From NCBI GenBank assembly GCA_964482225.1, contig CAYZWT010000021.1, forward strand, positions 1 to 64,000: a DNA stretch of 64,000 nucleotides, read 5' to 3'. The position numbers were made by a program, and so were the translations under genes. The DNA is from UBA1429 sp964482225 (GTDB lineage Bacteria; Chloroflexota; Anaerolineae; UBA1429). Positions 20,233 to 29,945 of the stretch are shown here, one piece after another (position 1 is the first letter of the stretch; every line of letters begins with the position of its first letter). The notes below the pieces were generated by a model. The model had not been told where the DNA came from and did no database searches. It saw nothing but the letters and a program-made list of their open reading frames with translations.

Positions 20233-23200
20233 ATGGTGAGCAGACCAATCGAACAAGTCGGTCTGGCAGAGACCGACAGGGCTCTGGATAGCCTACGTGT
20301 CAGAGCCTTGGAACTCGCAGCCGCCCACACCGTCTCGCCAACCGAGTTGCGCGTCCCCTCGCCCATTGACCGCATCGAGGGTCTGCTGGGCCTGCTGAGC
20401 CAGGCGTACGGCCGCTTTGTACGCATCTCCGAGGCTGAGGGCATCGTTACCACGGCTGCCGAGTGGCTGCTGGACAACCTGTACCTGGTCGAGCAGGCCG
20501 GACGGTTGGTGATCGAGGACATGCCCCCTGGCTATTACCGGCGGCTGCCCAAGCTCGCCGGCGAGCCTCACCGGGGGCTGCCACGGATCTATGCCATCGC
20601 CCGTGAGGTCGTGCGCCTGTGCGATGGCCAGGTGGATTTGCACCGGCTGACCCGCTTTGTGCAGGCATACCAAGAGGTACGTTCCCTCACTCTGGGCGAA
20701 CTATGGGCGCTGCCGCTCATGCTGCGCGTGGCCGAGTTGGAGCTGCTGGCGCAGGCCGTCGCCGACACGCTGGGAGACCGGCTGGATGCGCCAAGCGAGC
20801 CCATCCCCGCCGTCGAGCTGCCCGATGCCCCGACAGAAGAGATCATTGTTGGGCGTGCGGTGCGCGCCCTGCGTGCGCTGGGCGCCGTGGATTGGGCGGC
20901 CTTTGTAAAAGAGGTCAGCCTGGTCGAGAGCACCCTACAGCAAGAGCCCACGGGTGCCTATGGGCGCATGGACCAGGAGGGCCGCAACCGCTACCGGCAA
21001 GCGATTGAGACTCTGGGGCGTCGTTCAGATCGGACGGAGGAGGTCATCGCTCGCCGCGCCGTCGAGCTGGCAGAGAGAGCGCGCCAAGAAAAGCGCCCCG
21101 AGCGCGAATGGCACGTAGGCTATTACCTCATTGATCGTGGCCGTGAGGCATTGGCGGCCAGCATCGGCTACCGGCCTGGCGCCGGTGAGCGCATGCGCGC
21201 CTGGCTGCTGCGCCATGCCACGGGCGCCTATCTGGGCGCCATCCTCTTGCTGACCGTGCTCATCATCGCGGGCTTGCTCTGGTATGGCGTCGCTCGCGAG
21301 GCTCATCTGGGCCAGCTCGTCGCGATCCTGGCCTTCGCCTGTGTGCCGGCCAGCATCGCCGCGGTAAGCCTGGTGAACATGCTCGTTACCCACATCGTTC
21401 CCCCACGCGTGCTGCCCAAGCTGGACCTGCGCCAGGGCATCCCTCCCGAGATGCGCGGCATTGTGCTGGTGCCCTGCCTGTTCACCGATGCGGACGAGGT
21501 GGACTCGCTGTTGGGCCAGTTGGAGCGCCACTACCTGAGCAACGCCGACCCCGAGCTGGCCTTTGGTCTGCTCAGCGACCTGCGCGATGCCCCACAAAAG
21601 CACATGGCCGGCGACGATGCGCTGATCGAGCGCGCAGCCGAAGGCGTGCGCGCTCTGAACCGCAGATACGGCAGGAATGGCCGCCCCTTTTTCCTCTTGC
21701 ACCGAGAACGGCAGTGGAACCCGTCCGAGCGGGTGTGGATGGGATGGGAGCGCAAGCGGGGCAAGTTGGAGCAGTTCAATGGCTGGGCGCTGGGCTACCA
21801 GAGCAACCCGTTTGCCGTCTCTGTGGGCGATCTGGCCTTTCTGAGGCAGGTGCGTTATGTCATCACCCTCGACGCCGACACCGTTCTGCCGCCCCAGAGC
21901 GCCCAACGCCTGATCGGCGCCTTGGCGCATCCGCTCAATCGCGCCCAGTTCGATCCGCATACGGGGCGTGTGGTGGCGGGCTATACCATCTTGCAGCCGC
22001 GCACAGAACTCAAGTTCACCAGCGCCCTGGCATCGCGCTTTACGCGTATCTTTGGCAGCGACATGGGGCTTGATCTGTACACCCGGGCCGTCTCGGATGT
22101 GTACCAGGATCTCTTTGGCGAGGCGATCTATGTAGGCAAGGGCATCTATGATATCGCCGCGTTCTACCGCAGCCTGGAGGGGCGCGCGCCGGAGAACGCG
22201 CTCCTGAGCCATGATCTGTTCGAGGGCGTCCACGGGCGCGCCGGCCTGATCTCGGATGTCGTACTCTATGAAGATTATCCTTCCGCCTATCTGGCCTATA
22301 CGCAGCGCCTGCACCGCTGGGTGCGGGGAGATTGGCAGTTGCTGCCCTGGCTCCTGGGGCGCGTACCTGTCTCAACGGGCGACAAGGCGCCCACCCGCCT
22401 CTCCCTGCTCGATCGCTGGAAGCTACTGGACAACCTACGCCGCAGCACGCAGCAGTTGGCCCTGTTGCTTTTTTTGGCCGCCGGTTGGCTGATTCTGCCC
22501 GGCTCTGCCCTGGCGTGGACCGCCTGGGCTCTGGCGTTCTCGGCGCTGCCCCTGATCGCCGGAGTGATCACCGGTCTGCTGACCCGCCTGCAAGTGCCCA
22601 AGGCCAGCGCCTCTACCGCGCTCGTGCACAACGAGGCGGCGCGCTGGCTACTCTCGTTGGTGTTCCTGCCCTACGAGGGCCTGATCCTGGCGGACGCCGC
22701 CATCAGCACCCTGATCCGCGTCTATATCACGCGACGCAAACTGCTACAGTGGACCACGGCGGCCCACACGGCGCGTCTGCTGGGCCGGGAGCGGCGGCTG
22801 CAATTGCTGTGGTCCAAGATGAGCGGCGGCGCGCTGCTGGGGCTGGCGCTGGGCGCCGCGACCTGGGCGGCCAACCCGCGCGCCCTGCCACTGGCCCTCC
22901 CCCTAACCCTGGCGTGGGTCCTCTCGCCCCAGGTCGCCGCCTGGATCAGCCAGCCCCAGCAGCGCGAGCAAGAGACGCTGACCCGCGAAGAGCAGGCCGT
23001 ATTGCGCAGGCTGGCGCGCCGCCACTGGCGCTTTTTCGAGCAGTTCATTGGCCCAGAGGATCACTGGTTGCCCCCCGATCACTTTCAGGAGGAGCCCTTG
23101 GGGCAGGTGGGCCACCGCACCTCGCCCACCAACATTGGGCTTATGCTCCTTTCGACCATGACCGCCCACCAGTTGGGGTACTTGGGCCCCGATGAGTTGG

Positions 23201-26200
23201 TGAACAGGCTGCGTTCGAGCTTTCAGTCTTTGGCCGATCTCAAGCGACACCGGGGACACTGGCTGAACTGGTATGATACCCACTCCCTACAGCCGCTGCC
23301 CCCCGAGTACGTCTCTACTGTGGATAGCGGCAACCTGGCCGGCGCTTTGATTGCCCTGCGACAGTCTCTGTTGCGCCTGCCGCAGCAGGATATCTTTCGC
23401 TGGGAAACCTGGCAGGGTCTGGGCGATGTGTTGGGCGTGCTGGTCGAGATCGTGAGCGACGTGCGCGACCCAGAGGCGCGGGCCTTGGTCGAGACATTGC
23501 GGCGGCATGTGGACGAGGTCTATGCCAGGGTTTATCAAGCGCGCGAGGCCCCGGAGCGCTGGCCGCTGCTCCTCACCCGGCTCCGCAACGAGTACTGGCC
23601 CCGGCTGGATGAGTTTGTCTTGGAACTCGTCGAAAAGCACGCGCCCGCTTTGTCCTCCGAGCAATTGGATGCCCTGTACATCTGGTTCGAGCGGGTACAC
23701 GGCCAACTAGACAACCTGCAGGACGAGCTGCGGGCGCTCATGCCGTGGGTTTGGGAGCTACAGGAGCCCCCTGCCGCGCTCTTGGGCGATATCCCCATCA
23801 AGGTGGGGGATGCCTGGAGGGCACTGCGCCAGACGCTGCCCCATCGCGCCACCCTCGCCCAGATTCCCGAGCTCTGCCTGGCGGGGCGCGATGCCCTGCT
23901 CGCCCTGGATAGCTCGGTGCAGGTCTGCCTGGAGGCAGAGGATGGCCGCGAGCCGGCCTGCGAGTGGATCTGGCAGGTGGCGGAACGGCTTGACGCCGCC
24001 CGCGAGAGGGCGCGCTGGCTCCTGAGCCGCATGGAAGAGCTGGCAGACACGTGCGAGGAATGGGTCCAAGAGATGGATTTCGGCTTTCTCTACGACCCGC
24101 AGCGCCAGGTCTTTTTCATCGGCTACAACGTCAACGCCGCGCGCATGGATGAGAACCACTATGACCTGCTGGCTTCCGAGGCGCGCCTGGCCAGCCTGAT
24201 CGCCATTGCCAAGGGCGAGGCCCCGCCCAGCCATTGGCTCCACCTCGAGCGTCCCCTGGTCGAGATCGGTGGCGCGCTGCGGGCGCTCGTTTCATGGAAC
24301 GGCTCCATGTTCGAGTACCTGATGCCCGAGCTGCTCATCCGCAGCCATCCCGGCACGCTGCTGCACGAGTCGAACCGGGCGGCTGTGCAACGACAGATGG
24401 ACTATGCCCGCAGCAAGGGGGTGCCCTGGGGCATCTCCGAATCGGGCTACTATCACTTTGACGCCCACCAACACTACCAGTATCGAGGCTTTGGCGTGCC
24501 TGGGTTGGGACGCAAGCGTGGGCTCGGCGATGATCTGGTGATCGCCCCCTATGCCACATTGCTGGCGCTGCCCGTGGCCCCCCGTGCCGTGTTGCGCAAC
24601 ATCGAGGCTTTGGTAAAGGCGGGCCTCCTGGGGAGCTATGGCTTTTACGAGGCCCTGGACTATACCCCTGGGCACCTGCCCATCGGGCAGGCGAGCGCCA
24701 TCGTGCGCTCCTACATGGTGCATCACCAGGGCATGAGCCTGGTTTCTCTGGGCAACTATTTGCTGGGCGGCCACCATGTGGAAAGCCTGCACGCCGATCC
24801 TCGTATAGATAGCGTCGAGCTTCTCCTGCAAGAGGGTATGCCGGCGGATGCGCCCGTGCAAGAGGCTCCGGCGGAGCCGTCCAGCGGCGCTCAGGCCGTG
24901 GCACAGCGGCCTCCTGCCGACCCTTGGGTCGCGCCTGCCCACGCCCCTGTGCCGCAGGTGCACTATCTCTCCAACGGCGAATATGGCGTGCTGATCAACA
25001 GCGCGGGCGGCGGCTATAGCCAGTGGCGCGACCTGCGCCTGACCCGCTGGGCGCCCGATGTGGCGCTGGACCGCATGGGCGTCTGGATCTATGTGCGGGA
25101 TCTCGACTCAGACCGGCTATGGTCTACGACCTATCAGCCTACGGCGGGAGATAGCCGGGGGCAACAGGTCGTTTTCGAGCCGCGCCGGGCCGAGTTCGTG
25201 CGCTCTGACCACGATATACGGGCGCAAACCGATGTCTCGGTGATCTATGGGCAGAACACCGAGATTCGCCGGGTGACGCTGGCCAACCTGAGCGACAGGC
25301 CGCGCCGCCTGCTGCTTTGCAGCTATGGCGAACTGGTGTTGGCAGATGCCCTGGGCGACGAGCGCCATCCGGCCTTTAGCAAGCTGTTCGTCCAATCCGA
25401 ATATCTACCCCAAGTGAACGGCCAACTCTACTGGAGACGTCCACGCGCTGCTTCGGATCAGCCTGTGCATCTCTTGCACTATATGCTGTTGGAGCCTCGG
25501 CAAAGACCGAGTCGCCTGCACGAGGCCGACCGCGCCGCCTTTGTCGGTCGCGGGCGCGACCTGCAACGTCCCGCCGCACTGGCGGGCGGGCCTGAGGGTC
25601 TGTCGGGGAGCGCCGGCGCCACGCTGGATCCGATCATGGCGGTGGGGCAGGTCATCGAGCTCGATCCGCACGGCTCGGCTCGTCTCTGCTGGGTGACCAC
25701 CGTAGCGCCTGCTCGCGAGCAGGTGCTGGCGGCAGCCGCCGAGCTGGCCGATCTGGAGGCTGTGGAGCGCGCACTGGAGAACGCCCGCGAACAGGGCCGC
25801 ATCGAGCTGGCGAATCTGGGGGTACAGGGGCCAGAGCTGGCCCAGATGCAGGGGATGCTGTCGTTGCTCCTATATCCCCATCCGATGCGGCGCGCTGAGC
25901 GGTCCATCCTGGCCGGCAACACTCGGGGCCAATCTCGCCTCTGGCCCTATGCCATCTCGGGCGATTACCCCATCGCGCTGGTTCAGGTGAATGGCCAGGA
26001 GGATCTGGCCCTGGTGCGCCGCATGTTGGTGGCCCACGAATTCTGGCGCCGCAGAGGCTTGCTCATTGATCTGGTGCTCCTCAACGAGCGTGGCACCAGC
26101 TATGCCCAAGAGTCCCAGAATATGGTCCTGCGCCTCATCGCCTCGCGCCACAGTCGCGCCTGGGTCAACCGGCGGGGGGGCATCTTTAGCCTATGCGCCG

Positions 26201-28836
26201 ACCAGATGGAACCATCCGACCGCGCGCTGCTGTACTCGGCAGCGCGGGTGATCCTGGCAGGGGGAGAGGGCGTCCTGCGCGAGACCTTGGAGGACATGAC
26301 GCGCTGGCCCTCGCGCCTGCCGCTCTTTGGGCCACGTTCCGCTCCCTTGGCGGCGCTGCCAGATGGCGAGCCCATTGAGCGCCCCAAGGACCTGCTCTTT
26401 GATAATGGCTATGGCGGGTTCACAGCCGATGGCCGCGAGTACGCCACCTATCTGGAGCCCGGCAAGCCCACGCCGGCTCCCTGGAGCAATGTGATCGCGA
26501 ACCCGCAGTTTGGCTTTGTCGTAAGCGAGACGGGCGGCGGATACTCCTGGCATGGCAACAGCGGCGAGAACCGCCTGACCGCCTGGCGCAATGATCCGGT
26601 CACGGACATGCCCGCCGAGGCCCTCTACATGCGGGATGAAGACACGGGCCAGATCTGGTCGCCCACGCCGCTGCCCACGGGCGCCGCCGCGCCCTATCTG
26701 GTGCGGCACGGCGCCGGCTATACCCACTTTGAGCACAACAGCCACAGCCTGGGCCACGAGTTGACCCTCTATGTGGCCCCTGATGCGCCGGTCAAGATCG
26801 TGCGGCTGCGCCTGCACAACAGCGGCTCCGCGCCGCGCCGGTTGACGGCTACCTACTATGCCGAGTGGGTGCTGGGCACTCTGCGCAGCATCACACAGCA
26901 GTACATCGTGCCCGAGTATGATGGCGAGACCCACAGCCTCCTGGCCCGCAATCCCTACAACCCAGAGTATCCCGAGGCGGTCGCCTTTTTGGCGACCGAT
27001 CGCGCGCCCCTGTCCCTCACCGCTGATCGGGTCGAGTTCCTGGGGCGCAACGGCTCGCTAGAGCACCCGGCCGGGTTGGGGCGCAGCAGCCTGGAGGGGG
27101 CCATCCGCGCCGGAGACGACCCCTGCGCCGCCATGCAGGTCGCGGTAGACCTGGCCTCCGGCGCAACGGAGGAGGTCGTCTTTTTGCTGGGGCAGGCCGA
27201 GAGCCGGCCTGAGGCCCTGGAGCTCGTGCGCCGCTTTCAATCCAGCGAGGCGTGCGACACGGCCTGGGCGGAGCTGCAAACCCTGTGGGACGGGATCCTG
27301 GGCGCCGTCACGGTGCGCACACCCGAGCCTTCTATGGATCTGCTCCTGAACCGTTGGCTGCTCTACCAGGCCCTCTCCTCGCGCATCTGGGGCCGCAGCG
27401 GCCTGTACCAGTCCAGCGGCGCATACGGCTATCGCGACCAGCTTCAGGACGTGATGGCATTGATGCACAGCCGCCCCGATCTGGCCCGCGAGCAGATCCT
27501 GCGCGCCGCGCGCCACCAGTTCGAGGAGGGCGATGTGCTGCACTGGTGGCATCCGCCCTCGGGGCGCGGCGTGCGCACCCGCATCTCCGACGACCTCCTC
27601 TGGCTGCCGCTGGTGACGGCCCACTATGTGGACCTGACGGGCGACGCCGCTATCCTCGATGAGCAACTGCCTTTCCTGAGCGGCGAGCCCCTGGATGATG
27701 GCCAGGAGGATCGCTATGGATTGTACGAGCAGACCGAAGAGAGCTATTCGCTCTTCGAGCACTGCAACAGGGCGATGGGGCGCGGCGCTACCGAGGGTCG
27801 CCATAGCCTACCTCTCATGGGCGGCGGCGATTGGAACGATGGTATGAACCGCGTGGGCATCCACGGCCAGGGCGAGAGCATCTGGTTGGGCTGGTTCCTG
27901 TACGCCGCCATGCTGCGCTTTGCGGCGCTCTGCGCACGGCGCGGCGAGCAAGCCCTGGCGCAGGAATACCAGGAGCGGGCCGCCCGGCTGCTGGAGGCAA
28001 TCGAAGCCGCGGGCTGGGATGGCGAGTGGTACCGGCGGGCCTATTATGACGACGGCACGCCCCTGGGCTCTCGCGAGAACAATGAGTGTCAGATAGACTC
28101 CATCGCCCAGTCGTGGGCGGTGCTGGGACGGGTGTTCGGCGGCGCGCGCCTGCCCAATAAAGGCGAGCGCATCCGGCAGGCCATGCAGGCCCTGGATGAG
28201 CGGCTCGTGCGCGAGGAGGATCGCCTGCTACTGCTCTTTACGCCGCCCTTTGACCGGACGCCCCGCGATCCGGGCTACATCAAGGGCTATCTGCCGGGCA
28301 TCCGCGAGAATGGCGGCCAATACACCCATGCAGCTCTGTGGGCCATCTGGGCGCTGGCCGAGCTGGGCCAGGGCGAGCGCGCCGAGGCCCTCTTCCGCAT
28401 GATCAATCCTATCCTACGCGCCGACGGCGCCGAGGGACTCAACACCTACCGGGTGGAGCCCTATGTGATCTCGGCGGACGTGTACGGCGTCGCGCCCCAT
28501 GTCGGGCGCGGCGGCTGGACCTGGTATACCGGCTCGGCCTCCTGGATGTACCGCCTGGGCCTGGAGGGGCTACTGGGTTTGCACCGCCGGGAGAACCGGC
28601 TCTGGTTCGAGCCACACCTGCCCGCCGCCTGGGACGGGTTCGAGGTGACCTATCGCTACGGCGCCGCCACCTACCGGATCGAGGTTGTGCTGGGCGCAGA
28701 GGCATCCGGCCTCAGCGTAGACGGCGAGCCGATAGCGGGGAATGAGCTGACGCTGCACGACGATGGCCGGGAGCATCGCGTGCTCGTGCGCTGCGCACGC
28801 ATCGGGGACGCGGAGCCAAGGCATGGCGAGGACTAG
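20233..28836 (+). CDS. Cyclic beta-1,2-glucan synthase (GT84-GH94)
   Basis: A 2867-residue multidomain membrane enzyme matching NdvB/ChvB in length and order. Residues 1-320 are the helical N-terminal region with the LPPGYYRxLPKL-type block (here MPPGYYRRLPKLA). Membrane segments lie near 333-390 and 740-900. The GT84 glycosyltransferase in between has TLDADT (about 545) and QRLHRWVRGDWQ (about 690). A glucoamylase-like domain follows (GISESGYYHFDAHQH, about 1400). Two beta-sandwich regions (from about 1576 and 2090) precede the GH94 phosphorylase domain with GDWNDGMN (2532-2539), which holds the catalytic Asp. In known enzymes the GT domain builds the chain from UDP-glucose and the GH94 domain sets its length. 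No dedicated glucan exporter gene is adjacent. Confidence 0.93.
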   Translation: MVSRPIEQVGLAETDRALDSLRVRALELAAAHTVSPTELRVPSPIDRIEGLLGLLSQAYGRFVRISEAEGIVTTAAEWLLDNLYLVEQAGRLVIEDMPPGYYRRLPKLAGEPHRGLPRIYAIAREVVRLCDGQVDLHRLTRFVQAYQEVRSLTLGELWALPLMLRVAELELLAQAVADTLGDRLDAPSEPIPAVELPDAPTEEIIVGRAVRALRALGAVDWAAFVKEVSLVESTLQQEPTGAYGRMDQEGRNRYRQAIETLGRRSDRTEEVIARRAVELAERARQEKRPEREWHVGYYLIDRGREALAASIGYRPGAGERMRAWLLRHATGAYLGAILLLTVLIIAGLLWYGVAREAHLGQLVAILAFACVPASIAAVSLVNMLVTHIVPPRVLPKLDLRQGIPPEMRGIVLVPCLFTDADEVDSLLGQLERHYLSNADPELAFGLLSDLRDAPQKHMAGDDALIERAAEGVRALNRRYGRNGRPFFLLHRERQWNPSERVWMGWERKRGKLEQFNGWALGYQSNPFAVSVGDLAFLRQVRYVITLDADTVLPPQSAQRLIGALAHPLNRAQFDPHTGRVVAGYTILQPRTELKFTSALASRFTRIFGSDMGLDLYTRAVSDVYQDLFGEAIYVGKGIYDIAAFYRSLEGRAPENALLSHDLFEGVHGRAGLISDVVLYEDYPSAYLAYTQRLHRWVRGDWQLLPWLLGRVPVSTGDKAPTRLSLLDRWKLLDNLRRSTQQLALLLFLAAGWLILPGSALAWTAWALAFSALPLIAGVITGLLTRLQVPKASASTALVHNEAARWLLSLVFLPYEGLILADAAISTLIRVYITRRKLLQWTTAAHTARLLGRERRLQLLWSKMSGGALLGLALGAATWAANPRALPLALPLTLAWVLSPQVAAWISQPQQREQETLTREEQAVLRRLARRHWRFFEQFIGPEDHWLPPDHFQEEPLGQVGHRTSPTNIGLMLLSTMTAHQLGYLGPDELVNRLRSSFQSLADLKRHRGHWLNWYDTHSLQPLPPEYVSTVDSGNLAGALIALRQSLLRLPQQDIFRWETWQGLGDVLGVLVEIVSDVRDPEARALVETLRRHVDEVYARVYQAREAPERWPLLLTRLRNEYWPRLDEFVLELVEKHAPALSSEQLDALYIWFERVHGQLDNLQDELRALMPWVWELQEPPAALLGDIPIKVGDAWRALRQTLPHRATLAQIPELCLAGRDALLALDSSVQVCLEAEDGREPACEWIWQVAERLDAARERARWLLSRMEELADTCEEWVQEMDFGFLYDPQRQVFFIGYNVNAARMDENHYDLLASEARLASLIAIAKGEAPPSHWLHLERPLVEIGGALRALVSWNGSMFEYLMPELLIRSHPGTLLHESNRAAVQRQMDYARSKGVPWGISESGYYHFDAHQHYQYRGFGVPGLGRKRGLGDDLVIAPYATLLALPVAPRAVLRNIEALVKAGLLGSYGFYEALDYTPGHLPIGQASAIVRSYMVHHQGMSLVSLGNYLLGGHHVESLHADPRIDSVELLLQEGMPADAPVQEAPAEPSSGAQAVAQRPPADPWVAPAHAPVPQVHYLSNGEYGVLINSAGGGYSQWRDLRLTRWAPDVALDRMGVWIYVRDLDSDRLWSTTYQPTAGDSRGQQVVFEPRRAEFVRSDHDIRAQTDVSVIYGQNTEIRRVTLANLSDRPRRLLLCSYGELVLADALGDERHPAFSKLFVQSEYLPQVNGQLYWRRPRAASDQPVHLLHYMLLEPRQRPSRLHEADRAAFVGRGRDLQRPAALAGGPEGLSGSAGATLDPIMAVGQVIELDPHGSARLCWVTTVAPAREQVLAAAAELADLEAVERALENAREQGRIELANLGVQGPELAQMQGMLSLLLYPHPMRRAERSILAGNTRGQSRLWPYAISGDYPIALVQVNGQEDLALVRRMLVAHEFWRRRGLLIDLVLLNERGTSYAQESQNMVLRLIASRHSRAWVNRRGGIFSLCADQMEPSDRALLYSAARVILAGGEGVLRETLEDMTRWPSRLPLFGPRSAPLAALPDGEPIERPKDLLFDNGYGGFTADGREYATYLEPGKPTPAPWSNVIANPQFGFVVSETGGGYSWHGNSGENRLTAWRNDPVTDMPAEALYMRDEDTGQIWSPTPLPTGAAAPYLVRHGAGYTHFEHNSHSLGHELTLYVAPDAPVKIVRLRLHNSGSAPRRLTATYYAEWVLGTLRSITQQYIVPEYDGETHSLLARNPYNPEYPEAVAFLATDRAPLSLTADRVEFLGRNGSLEHPAGLGRSSLEGAIRAGDDPCAAMQVAVDLASGATEEVVFLLGQAESRPEALELVRRFQSSEACDTAWAELQTLWDGILGAVTVRTPEPSMDLLLNRWLLYQALSSRIWGRSGLYQSSGAYGYRDQLQDVMALMHSRPDLAREQILRAARHQFEEGDVLHWWHPPSGRGVRTRISDDLLWLPLVTAHYVDLTGDAAILDEQLPFLSGEPLDDGQEDRYGLYEQTEESYSLFEHCNRAMGRGATEGRHSLPLMGGGDWNDGMNRVGIHGQGESIWLGWFLYAAMLRFAALCARRGEQALAQEYQERAARLLEAIEAAGWDGEWYRRAYYDDGTPLGSRENNECQIDSIAQSWAVLGRVFGGARLPNKGERIRQAMQALDERLVREEDRLLLLFTPPFDRTPRDPGYIKGYLPGIRENGGQYTHAALWAIWALAELGQGERAEALFRMINPILRADGAEGLNTYRVEPYVISADVYGVAPHVGRGGWTWYTGSASWMYRLGLEGLLGLHRRENRLWFEPHLPAAWDGFEVTYRYGAATYRIEVVLGAEASGLSVDGEPIAGNELTLHDDGREHRVLVRCARIGDAEPRHGED

Positions 28837-29770
28837 CGCACAGCTCTTGATCGAGGCGACGCGCGGCCTCTTGGCGCGCCTGGGCCAACCGGCGCGCGGG
28901 CCGGTCTTGATCCTCTACGGCGAGGCCAAGCACGAGTTGGCAACGGCGCTGCACGTCTCTTTGACGTTGCAGGGTGCGCAGGCCGAACGGCACATGCTGG
29001 CCGGGCAGCCGAGCAGGGCCTTCGATTCTGCCACGGGCGCGCCGGCCCTGCACCGCGCCGCCGCAGAAGGCAGCCTGGTGATCCTGGCGGACCCGCCCCA
29101 GGTGCCCTGGCTGTTCGATACGGTGGGCCGCCCCGATCGTGGCCTGCTGCTCCCCACGGAGCATCTCTACTGCGATTGGCTCATGCCCTACAAGAGCCTG
29201 CTGCGCATCCTTTCGGCAGACTATGGCGAGGTGCGGGCCTGGCGCGCGCGCCTGCTGGAGGCGCTGCGCGGGGCAACGCGCCTGCACATTGCGACGCCGG
29301 GCGGGACAGACCTGACGCTGGCCCCAAGGCGTTGGCTGGCCGAGGATGGCGAGGTATTCACAGCGCCCCACGAGGCCAGCATCGAAGGAACGCTGGCGGT
29401 GGACGGCGCCCTGTACGATGGCCCGCCCGCCAGGCCCACGATGCTGCGCGTTGTCGAGGGCCGCGTCGCCAACCTGAAGGCTCTGGGCCGGGGCTCTGTC
29501 CGCCAGCGTATGTTGCATAACGACCTGGCCCGCGACGCGGGCGCCGCCCAGGTAGCCGAGTTCGGGCTGGGCATCAACCCGGCGGCGCGCCCTGATGCCC
29601 AGATCATGGAGGCCGAGATGGCCCTGGGCGCCTGCCATGTGGGGTTCGGCCACAACCTGCCCTACGGCGGCGCCAACGCCAGCGAAACCCATGTGGACGT
29701 GGGCTTGCTCCGCCCCACCCTGACGATAGATGGCCGGGCGATCTGCCGGGAGGGGACATACGTGTTGTAG
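28823..29770 (+). CDS. M29 aminopeptidase / NicX-like putative metalloenzyme
   Basis: A 315-residue protein whose C-terminal third has the family pattern: AEFGLGINP, then IMEAEMALGACHVGFGHN, then a Gly-rich loop and HVDVGL. These give Glu, Glu, His and Asp candidates for metal ligands, as in M29 peptidases and the related ring-opening dioxygenase NicX. The N-terminal domain is an alpha/beta region without a recognisable motif. Translation starts 14 nt before the glucan synthase stop with CGGAG upstream, so it is translationally coupled to that gene. Whether it is a peptidase or an oxygenase cannot be told from the motifs. Confidence 0.6.
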   Translation: MARTSAQLLIEATRGLLARLGQPARGPVLILYGEAKHELATALHVSLTLQGAQAERHMLAGQPSRAFDSATGAPALHRAAAEGSLVILADPPQVPWLFDTVGRPDRGLLLPTEHLYCDWLMPYKSLLRILSADYGEVRAWRARLLEALRGATRLHIATPGGTDLTLAPRRWLAEDGEVFTAPHEASIEGTLAVDGALYDGPPARPTMLRVVEGRVANLKALGRGSVRQRMLHNDLARDAGAAQVAEFGLGINPAARPDAQIMEAEMALGACHVGFGHNLPYGGANASETHVDVGLLRPTLTIDGRAICREGTYVL

Positions 29771-29834
29771 AACGCACCCCGCGCAGACCCCGCAAAACTC
29801 ACACAATTCACATGCCCTCTTATCACGGCTCCTC

Positions 29835-29843
29835 TGGTATAAT
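29835..29843 (+). promoter_or_regulatory. Extended -10 promoter of the HtrA-like protease
   Basis: TGG followed by TATAAT (29838-29843), with no -35 match at the right distance. The leader would be about 95 nt. Confidence 0.65.
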
Positions 29844-29945
29844 ATCACTGTACTATCGCAAGCGCCGGGCACGCCAGCGCCCTCTGCGCTTGCGCAAGAG
29901 GCATGTCGTCAATCCTTTGCAGAGCTGGCTGAAAGGAGCGATCGT

